64,000 bases of DNA from positions 42,383-106,382 of the forward strand of contig NZ_QMKQ01000016.1 in NCBI RefSeq assembly GCF_003287975.1, written 5' to 3'. How positions within the stretch are numbered: the first letter of the stretch is position 1; every line of letters begins with the position of its first letter. The notes under the pieces are model-generated. The model saw only the letters and a list, made by a program, of their open reading frames with translations, did no database searches and was not told where the DNA came from. This DNA is from Arthrobacter sp. AQ5-05 (GTDB taxonomy: Bacteria > Actinomycetota > Actinomycetes > Actinomycetales > Micrococcaceae). Both the position numbers and the translations under genes were made by a program. Shown here piece by piece: positions 1 through 7,903 of the stretch.

Positions 1-288
1 TTGGTTTTGGTGTTCTGCTGGATCATGTTTCTCCAGTGCCATCCTCCGCTTAAGTCGTCCAGGACCATCATGGCGGCGTTGTCCGGCGTCGCAATCGACG
101 TTCGAGTGGCTACCGCCGTCATGGACAACGAGGGATACTCGGCGGTAGTTGTGACGCGTTCCGTAACCTGCTGTTATAGAAACGTTACTCAAAGACCGTA
201 CGACACCACCCCGGGGCCACGTCAAGCCGGGAGCCCCATCGACATGCATAACACCTAGTCAAAACGTGGAAAAAAGTTAATCACACGC
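1..288. other. Leading stretch without a recognisable gene
   Basis: I see no gene I can support here. A short open frame runs from a TTG at base 1 to base 258, but its product is rich in Cys, Arg and Pro, has no recognisable domain, and no ribosome binding site can be seen because the window begins there. The base composition is a little richer in A+T than the genes that follow, so this may be an upstream region of a gene lying outside the window. Confidence 0.4.
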
Positions 289-328
289 CAAAAAGCGCCC
301 CGGGAGCCGCGCTGGCCTCCGAGGCGCT
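289..328 (-). terminator. Rho-independent terminator after the HAD hydrolase gene
   Basis: Read on the minus strand, the arms AGCGCC (323-328) and GGCGCT (294-299) enclose a further mostly paired inner stem and are followed directly by a run of five T. This is the classical stem plus T-tract layout. It lies about 20 bp past the stop of the phosphonatase-like gene and so should end that transcript. Confidence 0.7.
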
Positions 329-346
329 GTTACCAAAACGATATTA

Positions 347-1036
347 TTAGCGGCTGACTAGTGCAGACCCGAGAACGCTGGGAAGGTTCTTGACGCCCTC
401 CAACACCCAGCTGTGCGGATGCTGCTCGAGTTCCTCGCGGCCCAGCGCCCCGGTGAGCACGCCCAGGCCTTGCACGCCTGCATGGTGTGCCGCCAGGAGG
501 TCGACCACGGTGTCCCCGCCGGCCACGACCGCACGCACATCATGCACCCCGGTGGCCTCCATGACCCGGTGGATCATGTACGGCGCCGGCCGGCCGGCGG
601 CCACCTCGTCGCTGGTGACCACGGCATCGAGCAGCTGGCCTTCGCCGATCCCCCAGCCCAGCGTCTCCAGGATCGGCGCGGCAACATCGCGCGAAAAACC
701 GGTGGTCAGGCCTACCTTGATTCCGCGGGCCTTGAGTGCGCGCAGCGCGTCCTCGACCCCCGGCAGGGCCACCGGCGGCCTCGCCGCGTAACGCTCGGCC
801 AGCAGGGCCCGGAAGTGGTCGAACTGCGCGGCAACGACGTCGGCGTCCGCCTTCACTCCGCCGAGTTCCATCAGTGCGGCAATGGCCTCGGTCTTGTCCG
901 CCCCCATCCAGGTCTGCAGATCGGCTGCATCCACGGTGGCCCCCGTGGCCGTGACCGCGTCCTCTAGGGCGCGGTAGACGATCCCGTGCTCGTTCACGGT
1001 GGTGCCGGCCATGTCCAAAACGACAAGTTCAATCAT
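347..1036 (-). CDS. Phosphonatase-like HAD hydrolase (PhnX-like, TIGR03351 type)
   Basis: A 229-residue cytoplasmic HAD enzyme of the phosphonatase-like clade, predicted to split the C-P bond of phosphonoacetaldehyde or a close relative. The nucleophile motif is DMAGTT (residues 8-13), the DxAGT form typical of phosphonatases rather than DxD. A cap-domain Lys in GADKTEAI (about K48) fits the Schiff-base lysine. The usual motif-III Lys is Arg (GRPAPYM, about R149), and GGDTVVDLL near 174 holds the acidic metal site. I chose the ATG at 1036 over 1045 because AAGGA sits eight bases before it. As is usual for this clade, the neighbours are an FAD oxidoreductase and a PhnCDE importer, with no PhnW aminotransferase in view. 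The exact substrate is inferred from family and context. Confidence 0.85.
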   Translation of the reverse strand: MIELVVLDMAGTTVNEHGIVYRALEDAVTATGATVDAADLQTWMGADKTEAIAALMELGGVKADADVVAAQFDHFRALLAERYAARPPVALPGVEDALRALKARGIKVGLTTGFSRDVAAPILETLGWGIGEGQLLDAVVTSDEVAAGRPAPYMIHRVMEATGVHDVRAVVAGGDTVVDLLAAHHAGVQGLGVLTGALGREELEQHPHSWVLEGVKNLPSVLGSALVSR

Positions 1037-1067
1037 GGTTTTCATCCTTATGTTGTTGGTTCAGGTT

Positions 1068-1838
1068 TCAGGCGACCAGCGGGACGCGCACCAACGCGGC
1101 CCTGGATGCCCTGGTGTTTTCGATGACGAAGTTCGCAAGGTGCGGCAGGTACCGGTCATCGGAGCATTCAAGGATGCGTCCGTCGGCCGCATAGGTCAGC
1201 CGGTGCTCGCGCAGCAGTGCCGAGCCCGGCTCCACGCCCAACAGCTCGGCGTCGGTCGCGTCCGCGCCGACCGCATCAATCACGTGCCTGCCCCGGGTCA
1301 GGTCCACGCCCCGGCTCGTCAGGTATCCGAAGATCGAGCCGCTGTCGGTGTCGAAGCCAAAAAGTGCGTTGCCGACCTCCACGATGAAGTTGCTGCGTTC
1401 GACCATGGTCGGATTCCCGTCAAGGGACCGCAGCCGCAGCACCTGGATGACCGGCTCCCCGGGCCGGAGCCCCATCTTTCCCGCCAGGTCCTCGTCGGCG
1501 GGGCGCCGGGCGATCTCCAGGGTCCGTTGGCCCGGTTCCCGGCCCAGCGAATGGGCCCACTCCGAAAAGGACATGAAGGTGGCAAACGACTGGGACGGCA
1601 CCGGGCGGGCGACCACCGGGGGCTTTCCCCGGCCGCCGGTGACCATCCCCTCGCTGCGCAGGCTTGCCAACGCCTGGCGGACGGTTCCACGGGAAACGCC
1701 GTGCTGGGTGCAAAGCTCCGCTTCGCTGGGCAACGGCTTGCCCTCTTTCCAGTCGCCGGAAGAGATCTTCTCGCGGAAGAGGTCGCTGAGTCGCTGGTGG
1801 ATGGGTTCATCGGATATTGACGGCACGTACTTGAGCAT
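1068..1838 (-). CDS. GntR-family regulator with UTRA domain (phosphonate cluster)
   Basis: A 256-residue transcription factor. An N-terminal winged helix (about residues 10-75, with the LPSEAELCTQHGVSRGTVRQ-type recognition helix) is followed by a UTRA ligand-binding domain (about 95-250). This is the HutC/PhnF branch of GntR. The open frame extends far upstream across the divergent gene, but GntR homology begins just after the ATG at 1838, so I start there. The gene is read toward the HAD gene and away from the FAD oxidoreductase. One copy of a palindrome, ACTTGAGCATACAAGT, overlaps its own start codon and a sister copy lies 100 bp away, which points to autoregulation plus control of the importer operon. 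The effector is probably a phosphonate or breakdown product (inference). Confidence 0.85.
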   Translation of the reverse strand: MLKYVPSISDEPIHQRLSDLFREKISSGDWKEGKPLPSEAELCTQHGVSRGTVRQALASLRSEGMVTGGRGKPPVVARPVPSQSFATFMSFSEWAHSLGREPGQRTLEIARRPADEDLAGKMGLRPGEPVIQVLRLRSLDGNPTMVERSNFIVEVGNALFGFDTDSGSIFGYLTSRGVDLTRGRHVIDAVGADATDAELLGVEPGSALLREHRLTYAADGRILECSDDRYLPHLANFVIENTRASRAALVRVPLVA

Positions 1839-1844
1839 ACAAGT
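1829..1844. promoter_or_regulatory. Putative GntR operator, copy 1
   Basis: ACTTGAGCATACAAGT: 6-bp arms ACTTGA/ACAAGT around a 4-bp centre, five of six positions paired. It overlaps the regulator's ATG, a place where bound repressor would block its own expression. It matches copy 2 at 1929-1944 at 11 of the 12 arm positions. Confidence 0.6.
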
Positions 1845-1928
1845 GGAATCCGCGGCAATCCGGGGTCCTGGGTGAACTGTAAATGAACAGGTCATGAAGG
1901 GATTATCGACCAAATGAACCGTTGGTGA

Positions 1929-1944
1929 ACTTGTTTGGACAAGT
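1929..1944. promoter_or_regulatory. Putative GntR operator, copy 2
   Basis: ACTTGTTTGGACAAGT is a perfect 6-bp inverted repeat around TTGG, about 55 bp before the FAD oxidoreductase start, where a core promoter would be expected. Its centre is exactly 100 bp from that of copy 1. The shared ACTTGN-N4-ACAAGT pattern on both sides of a divergent promoter is the main evidence. Confidence 0.65.
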
Positions 1945-1998
1945 GCCGTTCTGGCTTGATCCCGGGTGCCCCGAGCGGCAACCATCAATGCCGTGAAC

Positions 1999-3198
1999 AT
2001 GATCAAAACGAATTCCGAGGCCACCGCAGAACCGGTGGCAAGCACCGACGTCCTGGTCGTCGGGGCAGGCATCATTGGCCTGGCCCACGCCGCGCTGGCC
2101 CTGCAAGCGGGCCTGAGCGTCACCGTCATCGAACGCGACCACCGTGCGGTGGGCGCCTCGGTGCGCAACTTCGGCCATGCCTGCATCACTGCCCAGCACG
2201 GCGAGCTCTACGAACTGGCCCAGGCCGGCCGGAAGCACTGGCTCGACTTCGCCGCCAAGGCAGGGTTCTGGGCCATCGAGTCCGGCGCCCTGGTGGTCGC
2301 CGCGACGGAGACCGAGCTGCAACTGCTGCGCGAATTCTCCGCCTCGCGCCCCGAGGGCCAGGTCACCGTCCTGGACCCGGATGCCGTGCGGGCCAGGCTC
2401 GGCCGCGAAAACACCGACGGCATCCGCGGCGGCGCCTTCCTGGCCGATGACCTGCGTGTCGACCCGCGCACCACCGTCGCCACCCTGGCCGGATGGCTCG
2501 ACGCCCAGGACGACGCAGCGGTGCACTTCAACACCGCCGCCCTGGGCTTCGGCAGCGGCACCTCGCGCAGGGCCCGGGTGGACACCGGCCGCGGCGCCTT
2601 CGAGGCGGACCGGGTATTCATCTGCGTCGGCCACGACGTGGATTACCTGTTCCCGCAGATCGCCGCCGAGCACCGGATCACCCGCTGCGCCCTGCAGATG
2701 GCCGCGGCCCCCGCCCCGGAAAGCACCACCATCATCCCGGCAGTGCTCACCGCGACCTCCATGCTGCGCTACGACGCCTTCACGCAGCTGCCCTCGGCGA
2801 GCGCACTGCGCGCACAGGTCGCCGCCGCACGCCCGGACCTGCTGGAGATCGGCGCCAACGTGATGTTCACACAGCGTCCCGACGGCACCTTGCTGCTCGG
2901 GGACTCGCACTCCTACGGCCTGGCCCAGGACCCGTTCCTGAACGAATCCACGACCCAGACGCTCCTGCAGGCCGCGGCGAAGGTGCTCGATGTCCGGTCC
3001 TTCGACACTTCCGAACGCTGGCAGGGCATCTATGCCTCCTCCGAGGTCTCCCCGCTCCTGGTGCGCGACATCACCGAGGCCATCACCCTGGTCTCGGTGA
3101 CCAGCGGCATCGGCATGACGCTCTCCTTCGGCCTGGCCGAGGCAAACCTCAACTCCCGTCCCGTCTCCCGGCCCACCGCCTCCACCACCACCCGCTAA
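1999..3198 (+). CDS. FAD-dependent oxidoreductase of phosphonate catabolism (HpnW-like, TIGR03364)
   Basis: A 399-residue DAO-fold flavoenzyme. The dinucleotide motif VGAGIIG lies at about residues 21-27, followed by the ASVRNFGH segment characteristic of the TIGR03364 group that travels with phosphonatase-like hydrolases. Members of such FAD enzymes are thought to oxidise N-alkylated or free aminoalkylphosphonates, giving phosphonoacetaldehyde-type products for the HAD enzyme (known for relatives, inferred here). The start at 1999 is chosen because similarity begins soon after it; GTG codons at 1966 and 1993 are alternatives and no strong ribosome site is visible. It is the first gene of the importer operon, 14 bp before phnD. 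Confidence 0.8.
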   Translation: MIKTNSEATAEPVASTDVLVVGAGIIGLAHAALALQAGLSVTVIERDHRAVGASVRNFGHACITAQHGELYELAQAGRKHWLDFAAKAGFWAIESGALVVAATETELQLLREFSASRPEGQVTVLDPDAVRARLGRENTDGIRGGAFLADDLRVDPRTTVATLAGWLDAQDDAAVHFNTAALGFGSGTSRRARVDTGRGAFEADRVFICVGHDVDYLFPQIAAEHRITRCALQMAAAPAPESTTIIPAVLTATSMLRYDAFTQLPSASALRAQVAAARPDLLEIGANVMFTQRPDGTLLLGDSHSYGLAQDPFLNESTTQTLLQAAAKVLDVRSFDTSERWQGIYASSEVSPLLVRDITEAITLVSVTSGIGMTLSFGLAEANLNSRPVSRPTASTTTR

Positions 3199-3212
3199 GG
3201 ACCAGGCTTTCC

Positions 3213-4127
3213 ATGAAAACCACTCGCACCCTCGCCCTGTCCCTGGCAGCGCTCGCTGCCTTCACGCTGGCGGGTTGCTCCTCCACCGAGGCCCCGGCCA
3301 ACGCCGATTCCAACGCCTTCTGCCCCACCGGGGAACTGAAATTCGGCATAGAACCGTTCGAAGACCCCACCAAGCTCGAACCCGCCTACCAGGTCCTGGC
3401 CTCCGCACTGGGCAAGGAACTGGACTGCAAGGTCGAAGTCCAGGTCGTGGAGGACTACGCCGCCGAAGTGCTCTCGATGCGCAACGGCAAGCTGGACATC
3501 GGCCAGTTCGGTCCCATGGGCTACGTCTTCGCCTCCACCAAGGCCAACGCCGAGCCGCTGGCGTCCTTCGGCACCTCCGATGGCTTGCTCTCCTCCTACA
3601 CCGCCGGCATCTGGGTACCGGAGGACTCGGACATCCGGTCCATCGAGGACTTGCGAGGCAAGGACCTGGCCCTGGGCTCGGTCGGTTCCACCAGCGGGGA
3701 CGTGCTTCCGCGCTTCGGCCTGAAAAAGGCCGGAATCGCCGAGGACGAACTGAACATGAACTACGCCGGCGGGCACCCCGAGGCCCTGCTGGCCCTGGCC
3801 AAGGGCACCGTGGACGCGGCCCAGATCAACTCGCAGACCCTGGCCAGCGCCACCGAATCGGGCAACTTCGACCCCGCCGGATTCCGCCAGGTCTGGGAAA
3901 GCGAAGCCATCCCCAACGACCCGATCACTGTCTCGGCGGACGCCGACCCGGCCTTCAAGGCCGCGGTGAAGGACGCGCTGCTGAACCTGGCCCCGGCCGA
4001 CATCGAGGCCGTGGGCAAGTTCCTGGACGTCACCCCGGCCGGGCCCCTGATCGAGGTCACCAGGGAAACCTACAACCCGCTCTTCGACCTGGCCGAAACC
4101 ATGGGCCTGACCGAGAAGGACATCTAA
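3213..4127 (+). CDS. phnD: Phosphonate ABC transporter substrate-binding lipoprotein PhnD
   Basis: A 304-residue extracellular binding protein anchored to the membrane. It has a basic N-terminus, a hydrophobic stretch and the lipobox LAGC with the lipidated Cys at residue 22. The mature part reads as the PhnD/phosphonate-binding family (FGIEPFEDPTKLEPAYQ near the start of the mature chain, then the two-lobed fold). AAGGACCAGG upstream is a plausible ribosome site. Its TAA stop shares its last A with the ATG of phnC (TAATG), so the two are translationally coupled. Confidence 0.9.
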   Translation: MKTTRTLALSLAALAAFTLAGCSSTEAPANADSNAFCPTGELKFGIEPFEDPTKLEPAYQVLASALGKELDCKVEVQVVEDYAAEVLSMRNGKLDIGQFGPMGYVFASTKANAEPLASFGTSDGLLSSYTAGIWVPEDSDIRSIEDLRGKDLALGSVGSTSGDVLPRFGLKKAGIAEDELNMNYAGGHPEALLALAKGTVDAAQINSQTLASATESGNFDPAGFRQVWESEAIPNDPITVSADADPAFKAAVKDALLNLAPADIEAVGKFLDVTPAGPLIEVTRETYNPLFDLAETMGLTEKDI

Positions 4128-4936
4128 TGACCACCCTGCACCTTCCAATCCCCCGGCTGGCCCAAGCCGCAGTGCCCGGCGAACCCATCCTTGAGGTGGA
4201 AAACCTCACCAAGTCCTTTGGCGGACGCACCGTGCTGGACGGGGTCGATTTCACCCTGTCCCGCGGCTCCGTTGTCGCCTTCCTGGGCGCCAACGGCTCG
4301 GGCAAGTCGACCACGCTCAAGTGCATCATGGGCCTGGAGACCCCCGAGGACGGCTCCATCAAGTTGGCCGGAACCGAGCTGTCCGCGCTGCGCGGAACCG
4401 AACTGGCCAAGGCCAGGTCCGCGGTGGCCATGGTCTTCCAGAAGATCCACCTGGTCCCGCGCCGCACCGCACTGGACAACGTATGCGCCGGCGCCCTGGG
4501 CAGGCTCGGCGGCCCGGCCTCCATCAGCCCGATGTTCTTCCCCCGCGAGCTGAAGGAGGAGGCCATGGCTGCCCTGGCCCGCGTCGGCATGGCCGACCGT
4601 GCCCATGAGAAGGCCGGCCGGCTTTCGGGCGGACAGGCCCAGCGTGTGGCGGTCGCCCGCGCCCTGTGCCAGCGCGCTTCCGTGGTGCTGGCCGACGAGC
4701 CGGTCTCCGCCCTTGACCCGCGCGCCGCCGAGGAAGTCATGGCACTGCTGGCCGAACTGGCCCACGAGGAAAACCTGGCCGTGGCCGCGGTGCTGCATCA
4801 GCCGGATTTGGCCCTGCGCCACGCCGACACCGTTATCGGCCTGATAGACGGCCGCATCGAATACTCCGGGGACATCTCCGGCCTGGATGCGTCCATGCAG
4901 GCCCGCCTCTACACCCCGCACCGGGCAGCGGCATGA
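4127..4936 (+). CDS. phnC: Phosphonate ABC transporter ATPase PhnC
   Basis: A 269-residue ABC ATPase that powers phosphonate import. Walker A GANGSGKST spans residues 54-62, the signature is LSGGQAQR, and Walker B is VVLADEP followed by SALDP. A switch-region His occurs in AAVLHQPDLA. The gene overlaps phnD by one base and phnE by four (ATGA). The N-terminal 20 residues precede the ABC core and are not conserved; an internal start is possible, but the overlap with phnD favours this one. Confidence 0.9.
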   Translation: MTTLHLPIPRLAQAAVPGEPILEVENLTKSFGGRTVLDGVDFTLSRGSVVAFLGANGSGKSTTLKCIMGLETPEDGSIKLAGTELSALRGTELAKARSAVAMVFQKIHLVPRRTALDNVCAGALGRLGGPASISPMFFPRELKEEAMAALARVGMADRAHEKAGRLSGGQAQRVAVARALCQRASVVLADEPVSALDPRAAEEVMALLAELAHEENLAVAAVLHQPDLALRHADTVIGLIDGRIEYSGDISGLDASMQARLYTPHRAAA

Positions 4937-5751
4937 GCGCACCGGTCGCACGGCTCTCGGTTCCCAAGCTCCCCAACGCCGGGTGGCGGATCACCTCGAT
5001 CCTCACCGCCATCGCGGTGTTCGTCGTGCTGCACGTCTTCGCGCTGCGCGGCACCGACTTCGAGGTGGCGGCACTGGTCACCGGCGCCGAGGGCATGGCC
5101 TCCTTCCTGGCCGACGCCTTCCCGCCGGACCTGGACTGGGAAGGGGTGCTGGCCCCGGCCTTGAAGGCCACCACGGTGACGCTGTGGATCGGCCTGTTGG
5201 GCACCACGCTCTCGATTCCCAGTGCCCTGCTGCTGGCGGTGTTCGCTTCACGCACCACCACCCCGCACCGGGCCGTGTACCAGCTCTCCCGCGCGATCCT
5301 GTCCTTCTTCCGCGCGGTCCCCGACATCGTGTTCGCGCTGATCTTCGTCACCGCGGTGGGCCTTGGCCCCTTCGCCGGGGTGCTCGCGTTGATCTGCCAC
5401 AACACCGGGGTCATGGGCAAGCTCTGGGCCGAGTCCATGGAGGAGACCGACAACGGTCCGCAACAGGCACTGTCCACCGCCGGTGCCTCGCGCCTGCAGC
5501 AGGTCACCCACGCGGCCCTGCCCATGGTGCTGGGCCAATTCGTCGGGTTGCTGCTCTACCGCTTCGACGTGAACGTGCGCTCCTCGCTGGTGCTGGGACT
5601 CGTCGGTGCCGGCGGCATCGGGCTGCTGATCAACCAGTCCATCAAGTCCTTCCGCTTCGATGCGATGGCCACGCAGATCATCGTGGTGCTGGTGCTGATC
5701 ATCCTGGTCGACCAGCTCTCCTCGTTCATCAGGCGCAAGCTCGAGGTCTAG
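4933..5751 (+). CDS. phnE: Phosphonate ABC transporter permease PhnE
   Basis: A 272-residue inner-membrane permease with about six transmembrane helices and the coupling-helix region EETDNGPQQALSTAGAS typical of PhnE. It is the last gene of the importer operon. Its final codons and stop (5735-5751) make up most of an 18-bp sequence that recurs exactly at 50805-50822, so the 3' end of this gene appears to be the integration point of a 45-kb island. The reading frame is intact after the putative insertion. Confidence 0.9.
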   Translation: MSAPVARLSVPKLPNAGWRITSILTAIAVFVVLHVFALRGTDFEVAALVTGAEGMASFLADAFPPDLDWEGVLAPALKATTVTLWIGLLGTTLSIPSALLLAVFASRTTTPHRAVYQLSRAILSFFRAVPDIVFALIFVTAVGLGPFAGVLALICHNTGVMGKLWAESMEETDNGPQQALSTAGASRLQQVTHAALPMVLGQFVGLLLYRFDVNVRSSLVLGLVGAGGIGLLINQSIKSFRFDAMATQIIVVLVLIILVDQLSSFIRRKLEV

Positions 5752-5752
5752 C
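5735..5752 (+). repeat. Left 18-bp direct repeat (putative attachment site)
   Basis: GCAAGCTCGAGGTCTAGC, covering the last codons and TAG of phnE. An identical copy is at 50805-50822 in the same orientation, and the flanking bases differ on both sides. Location at the 3' end of a gene that stays intact is typical of site-specific integration. Confidence 0.65.
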
Positions 5753-6688
5753 AGGACTTTCCGGGCCTCGGGCTGCGTGGAGGAGCGGAGGAGCGCAAGC
5801 TTGTCCAAGGCCAGCGGGCCATATGAAGCAGGCTCCGCCGTCCACAGGGGCATGGCAGGCGCCAAGCGAACCTTGCTCCCGAACGGTATACGCGCCATGC
5901 ACTGGTTGCCGCGCGTGGCTGGCCCGTTATGCCATGGCGGGCGGGGCTGCAGCACCCACCGGGGCTTCCGACGAAGAACGGATTTGGGTGCCCCGGTGCT
6001 GCCGAGGCTTGTTCTGGTGCCGGGAATTGCCGTGAACGGGCCCGCCGCTGAAATCTCGGTGCCGACACCACCCTGCACGTGGCAAGAAGCTTCGTCGTGA
6101 CCCCTCCGGTGCTTAGCCTCCATTGTCCTCCGATGCAGATTGGTGGCGCTTGCCGAAGCTGGGCAGCCCTGCCGAGAAGGCACACCAGTGAGCCCACGCC
6201 TAGGCCTGCACACGATGATTCCGCAGCGCCAAAAACCCTTGGAACCATCGAACGACATACCTTCCACGCGTATGCCACTGCGTGAATCAGGACGCGCGGG
6301 CACCACCCCAGGGTGCGGACCGGATCCTCCAACCTTTGGCACCGGTAACAGGATCAACCACTTCAGCTTGCACCTGGGCTCCATCGATTGCGGCGGCACA
6401 CCGTCGGTTGAGCCAGCACATTGTCATCGTTGGGCCACAGGATCCCCACCATCCGGTCCTTTGGCATGCAGAATCCTGGAAAGCCCGGCCTGGGTTTCCT
6501 CTATCCCGACAACAGGAACAACGCGTATACGCTTGCGAACGAGCTCGGCAGCAACATCGCCCTGGGTTTCTGGAAGGCAGCGCGGTTCGCGCTGCCTTCG
6601 TCTTGGGAATCGTGTCCGGCTCCATGCTGGCGGCCGATTCCGATCGGTGCCATGATCGAGGTATCGCCGAAAATGAAAATCTGGATAA
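5753..6688. other. Long non-coding stretch at the left end of the island
   Basis: About 940 bp without a gene I can support. Several open frames exist on both strands, but their products are Pro-, Arg- or Cys-rich and resemble no family. The only protein-like signal is a CBS-domain-like fragment on the minus strand near 6427-6570 (listed separately). The stretch may hold eroded genes or a lost integration module. Confidence 0.5.
6427..6570 (-). pseudogene. Possible remnant of a CBS-domain protein
   Basis: On the minus strand about 45 codons read PETQGDVAAELVRKRIRVVP, then VVGIEETQAGLSRILHAK, before a stop. This follows the CBS pattern (helix, R-I-x-x-VPVV strand, then G-x-SR-x-L). No start codon or preceding domain in the same frame fits a complete protein, so I read it as a decayed fragment. 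Small CBS proteins such as Hrp1 belong to the mycobacterial DosR regulon, which would suit this setting. The match is short and could be chance. Confidence 0.3.
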
Positions 6689-6702
6689 GGGTAAGACGAC
6701 CC
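6689..6702. promoter_or_regulatory. DosR-like palindrome before ackA
   Basis: GGGTAAGACGACCC, an inverted GGG-N8-CCC element extended by A and T on the outside (AGGG...CCCT). It sits 52 bp before the acetate kinase start, in promoter range. It shares the GGGYA-R-N-G core seen before other island genes. Confidence 0.5.
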
Positions 6703-6754
6703 TCCTGCGATTACCACCTGGGGTCGGGAAACCTCGTCATCGGAGGACAACAAC

Positions 6755-7903
6755 GTGCTCATATTGGTGCTGAATTCCGGCTCATCGTCAATCAAGTTCC
6801 AGCTGCACCGGTTACAAGAACCGAGCACCGCGAACCGGTCCACGGTGCTGGTCGCCGGCCAGGTCGAGAGGCTTGCCGGGGTCGAAGCTCCGAGCGAGTA
6901 TGGGCAGACCCTCAGCCAAGTCAACCAGCAGGTGATTCCGGTCTTGTCTGGGCAGAAAATCGATGTGATCGGACATCGGGTGGTCCATGGAGGCGAACTC
7001 TTCACGGAACCCACCGTGCTTACCGACGAGGTCATCGGTGCACTGGAACAGCTGACTCATTTGGCGCCGCTGCACATACCCCAGGACGTTGCCGGAATCC
7101 GTGCTGCTGCCACCATCTGGCCCGGAATCCCTCAGGTTGCCGTCTTCGACACTGCGTTCCACCGGACCCTGCCCGAATCTGCCTGGCGCTTTGCCATCCC
7201 GGACGACCTCTACCTCGACCACGGGATCCGACGCTATGGCTTTCACGGTATCTCCCTTGCCTTTGTAACCGACCAAGCGTCCAGCTTCCTCGGGATCCCT
7301 TCCGAAGCACTCGACGGCATCGTCGCCCATTTGGGCAATGGCGCCTCCGTAACCGCCATTCGCGGAGGACGGAGCATCGATACGTCCATGGGCTTCACTC
7401 CCGTGGACGGCCTGGTCATGGGAACCCGGTGCGGGGACCTCGATCCCTCGGTGATCTTGTTCCTGCAACGCCGGGGACTCGACGCCGATGCGATCGAGGA
7501 ACTTCTCAACCGGAAGTCCGGCCTGCGGGCCCTTTGCGGCACCAGTGACATGCGATCGGTCGAGGAAGCGGCCCAAGCCGGCCAGGCCAGGGCCGTCCTC
7601 GCCATGGAGATCGCCGCCTACCGACTCGCGAAATACATTGGCGGCTACCATGTGGCTGTCGGCGGAGCCAAGGTGCTGGTCTTTACCGGTGGCATCGGGG
7701 AAAATTCGGCCGCTTTTCGTTCGTTGGTTCTTGGCAAGCTGGCCCCGCTGGGAATCGTGCCGGACGGCTCCGCCAACGAGGGAGGTGCCACGGGGACGCG
7801 GTTGATTAGCTCCGCATGTTCTTCGTTCCCGGTTCTCGTTGTTCCCACCGATGAAGCATCCGTCATTGCAGCAGCCGCTGCCTCGCTGTTGCCGATTCCC
7901 TAG
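6755..7903 (+). CDS. ackA: Acetate kinase
   Basis: A 382-residue ASKHA-fold kinase that converts acetyl phosphate and ADP to acetate and ATP. Visible motifs are NSGSSSIKF near the N-terminus, GHRVVHGGE, FDTAFH, RRYGFHG, HLGNGAS, the DTSMGFTPVDGLVMGTR block and GGIGENS near the C-terminus; length is normal. The start is GTG at 6755 with GGAGGAC eight bases ahead. It converges on mgtA, overlapping that gene's stop by 4 bp. Its usual partner pta lies 36 kb away in the same island, and phosphoketolase, another acetyl-phosphate source, is nearby. A DosR-like palindrome precedes it. Confidence 0.95.
   Translation: MLILVLNSGSSSIKFQLHRLQEPSTANRSTVLVAGQVERLAGVEAPSEYGQTLSQVNQQVIPVLSGQKIDVIGHRVVHGGELFTEPTVLTDEVIGALEQLTHLAPLHIPQDVAGIRAAATIWPGIPQVAVFDTAFHRTLPESAWRFAIPDDLYLDHGIRRYGFHGISLAFVTDQASSFLGIPSEALDGIVAHLGNGASVTAIRGGRSIDTSMGFTPVDGLVMGTRCGDLDPSVILFLQRRGLDADAIEELLNRKSGLRALCGTSDMRSVEEAAQAGQARAVLAMEIAAYRLAKYIGGYHVAVGGAKVLVFTGGIGENSAAFRSLVLGKLAPLGIVPDGSANEGGATGTRLISSACSSFPVLVVPTDEASVIAAAAASLLPIP

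Noticed and set aside
1..258. Open frame of 85 codons starting at the window edge
   Set aside because: TTG at the first base, no visible ribosome site, and a product with no recognisable pattern.
5248..6399. Long minus-strand open frame covering the end of phnE and the gap after it
   Set aside because: Its first part is the antisense shadow of phnE and the rest is Pro/Arg/Gln-rich without family resemblance.
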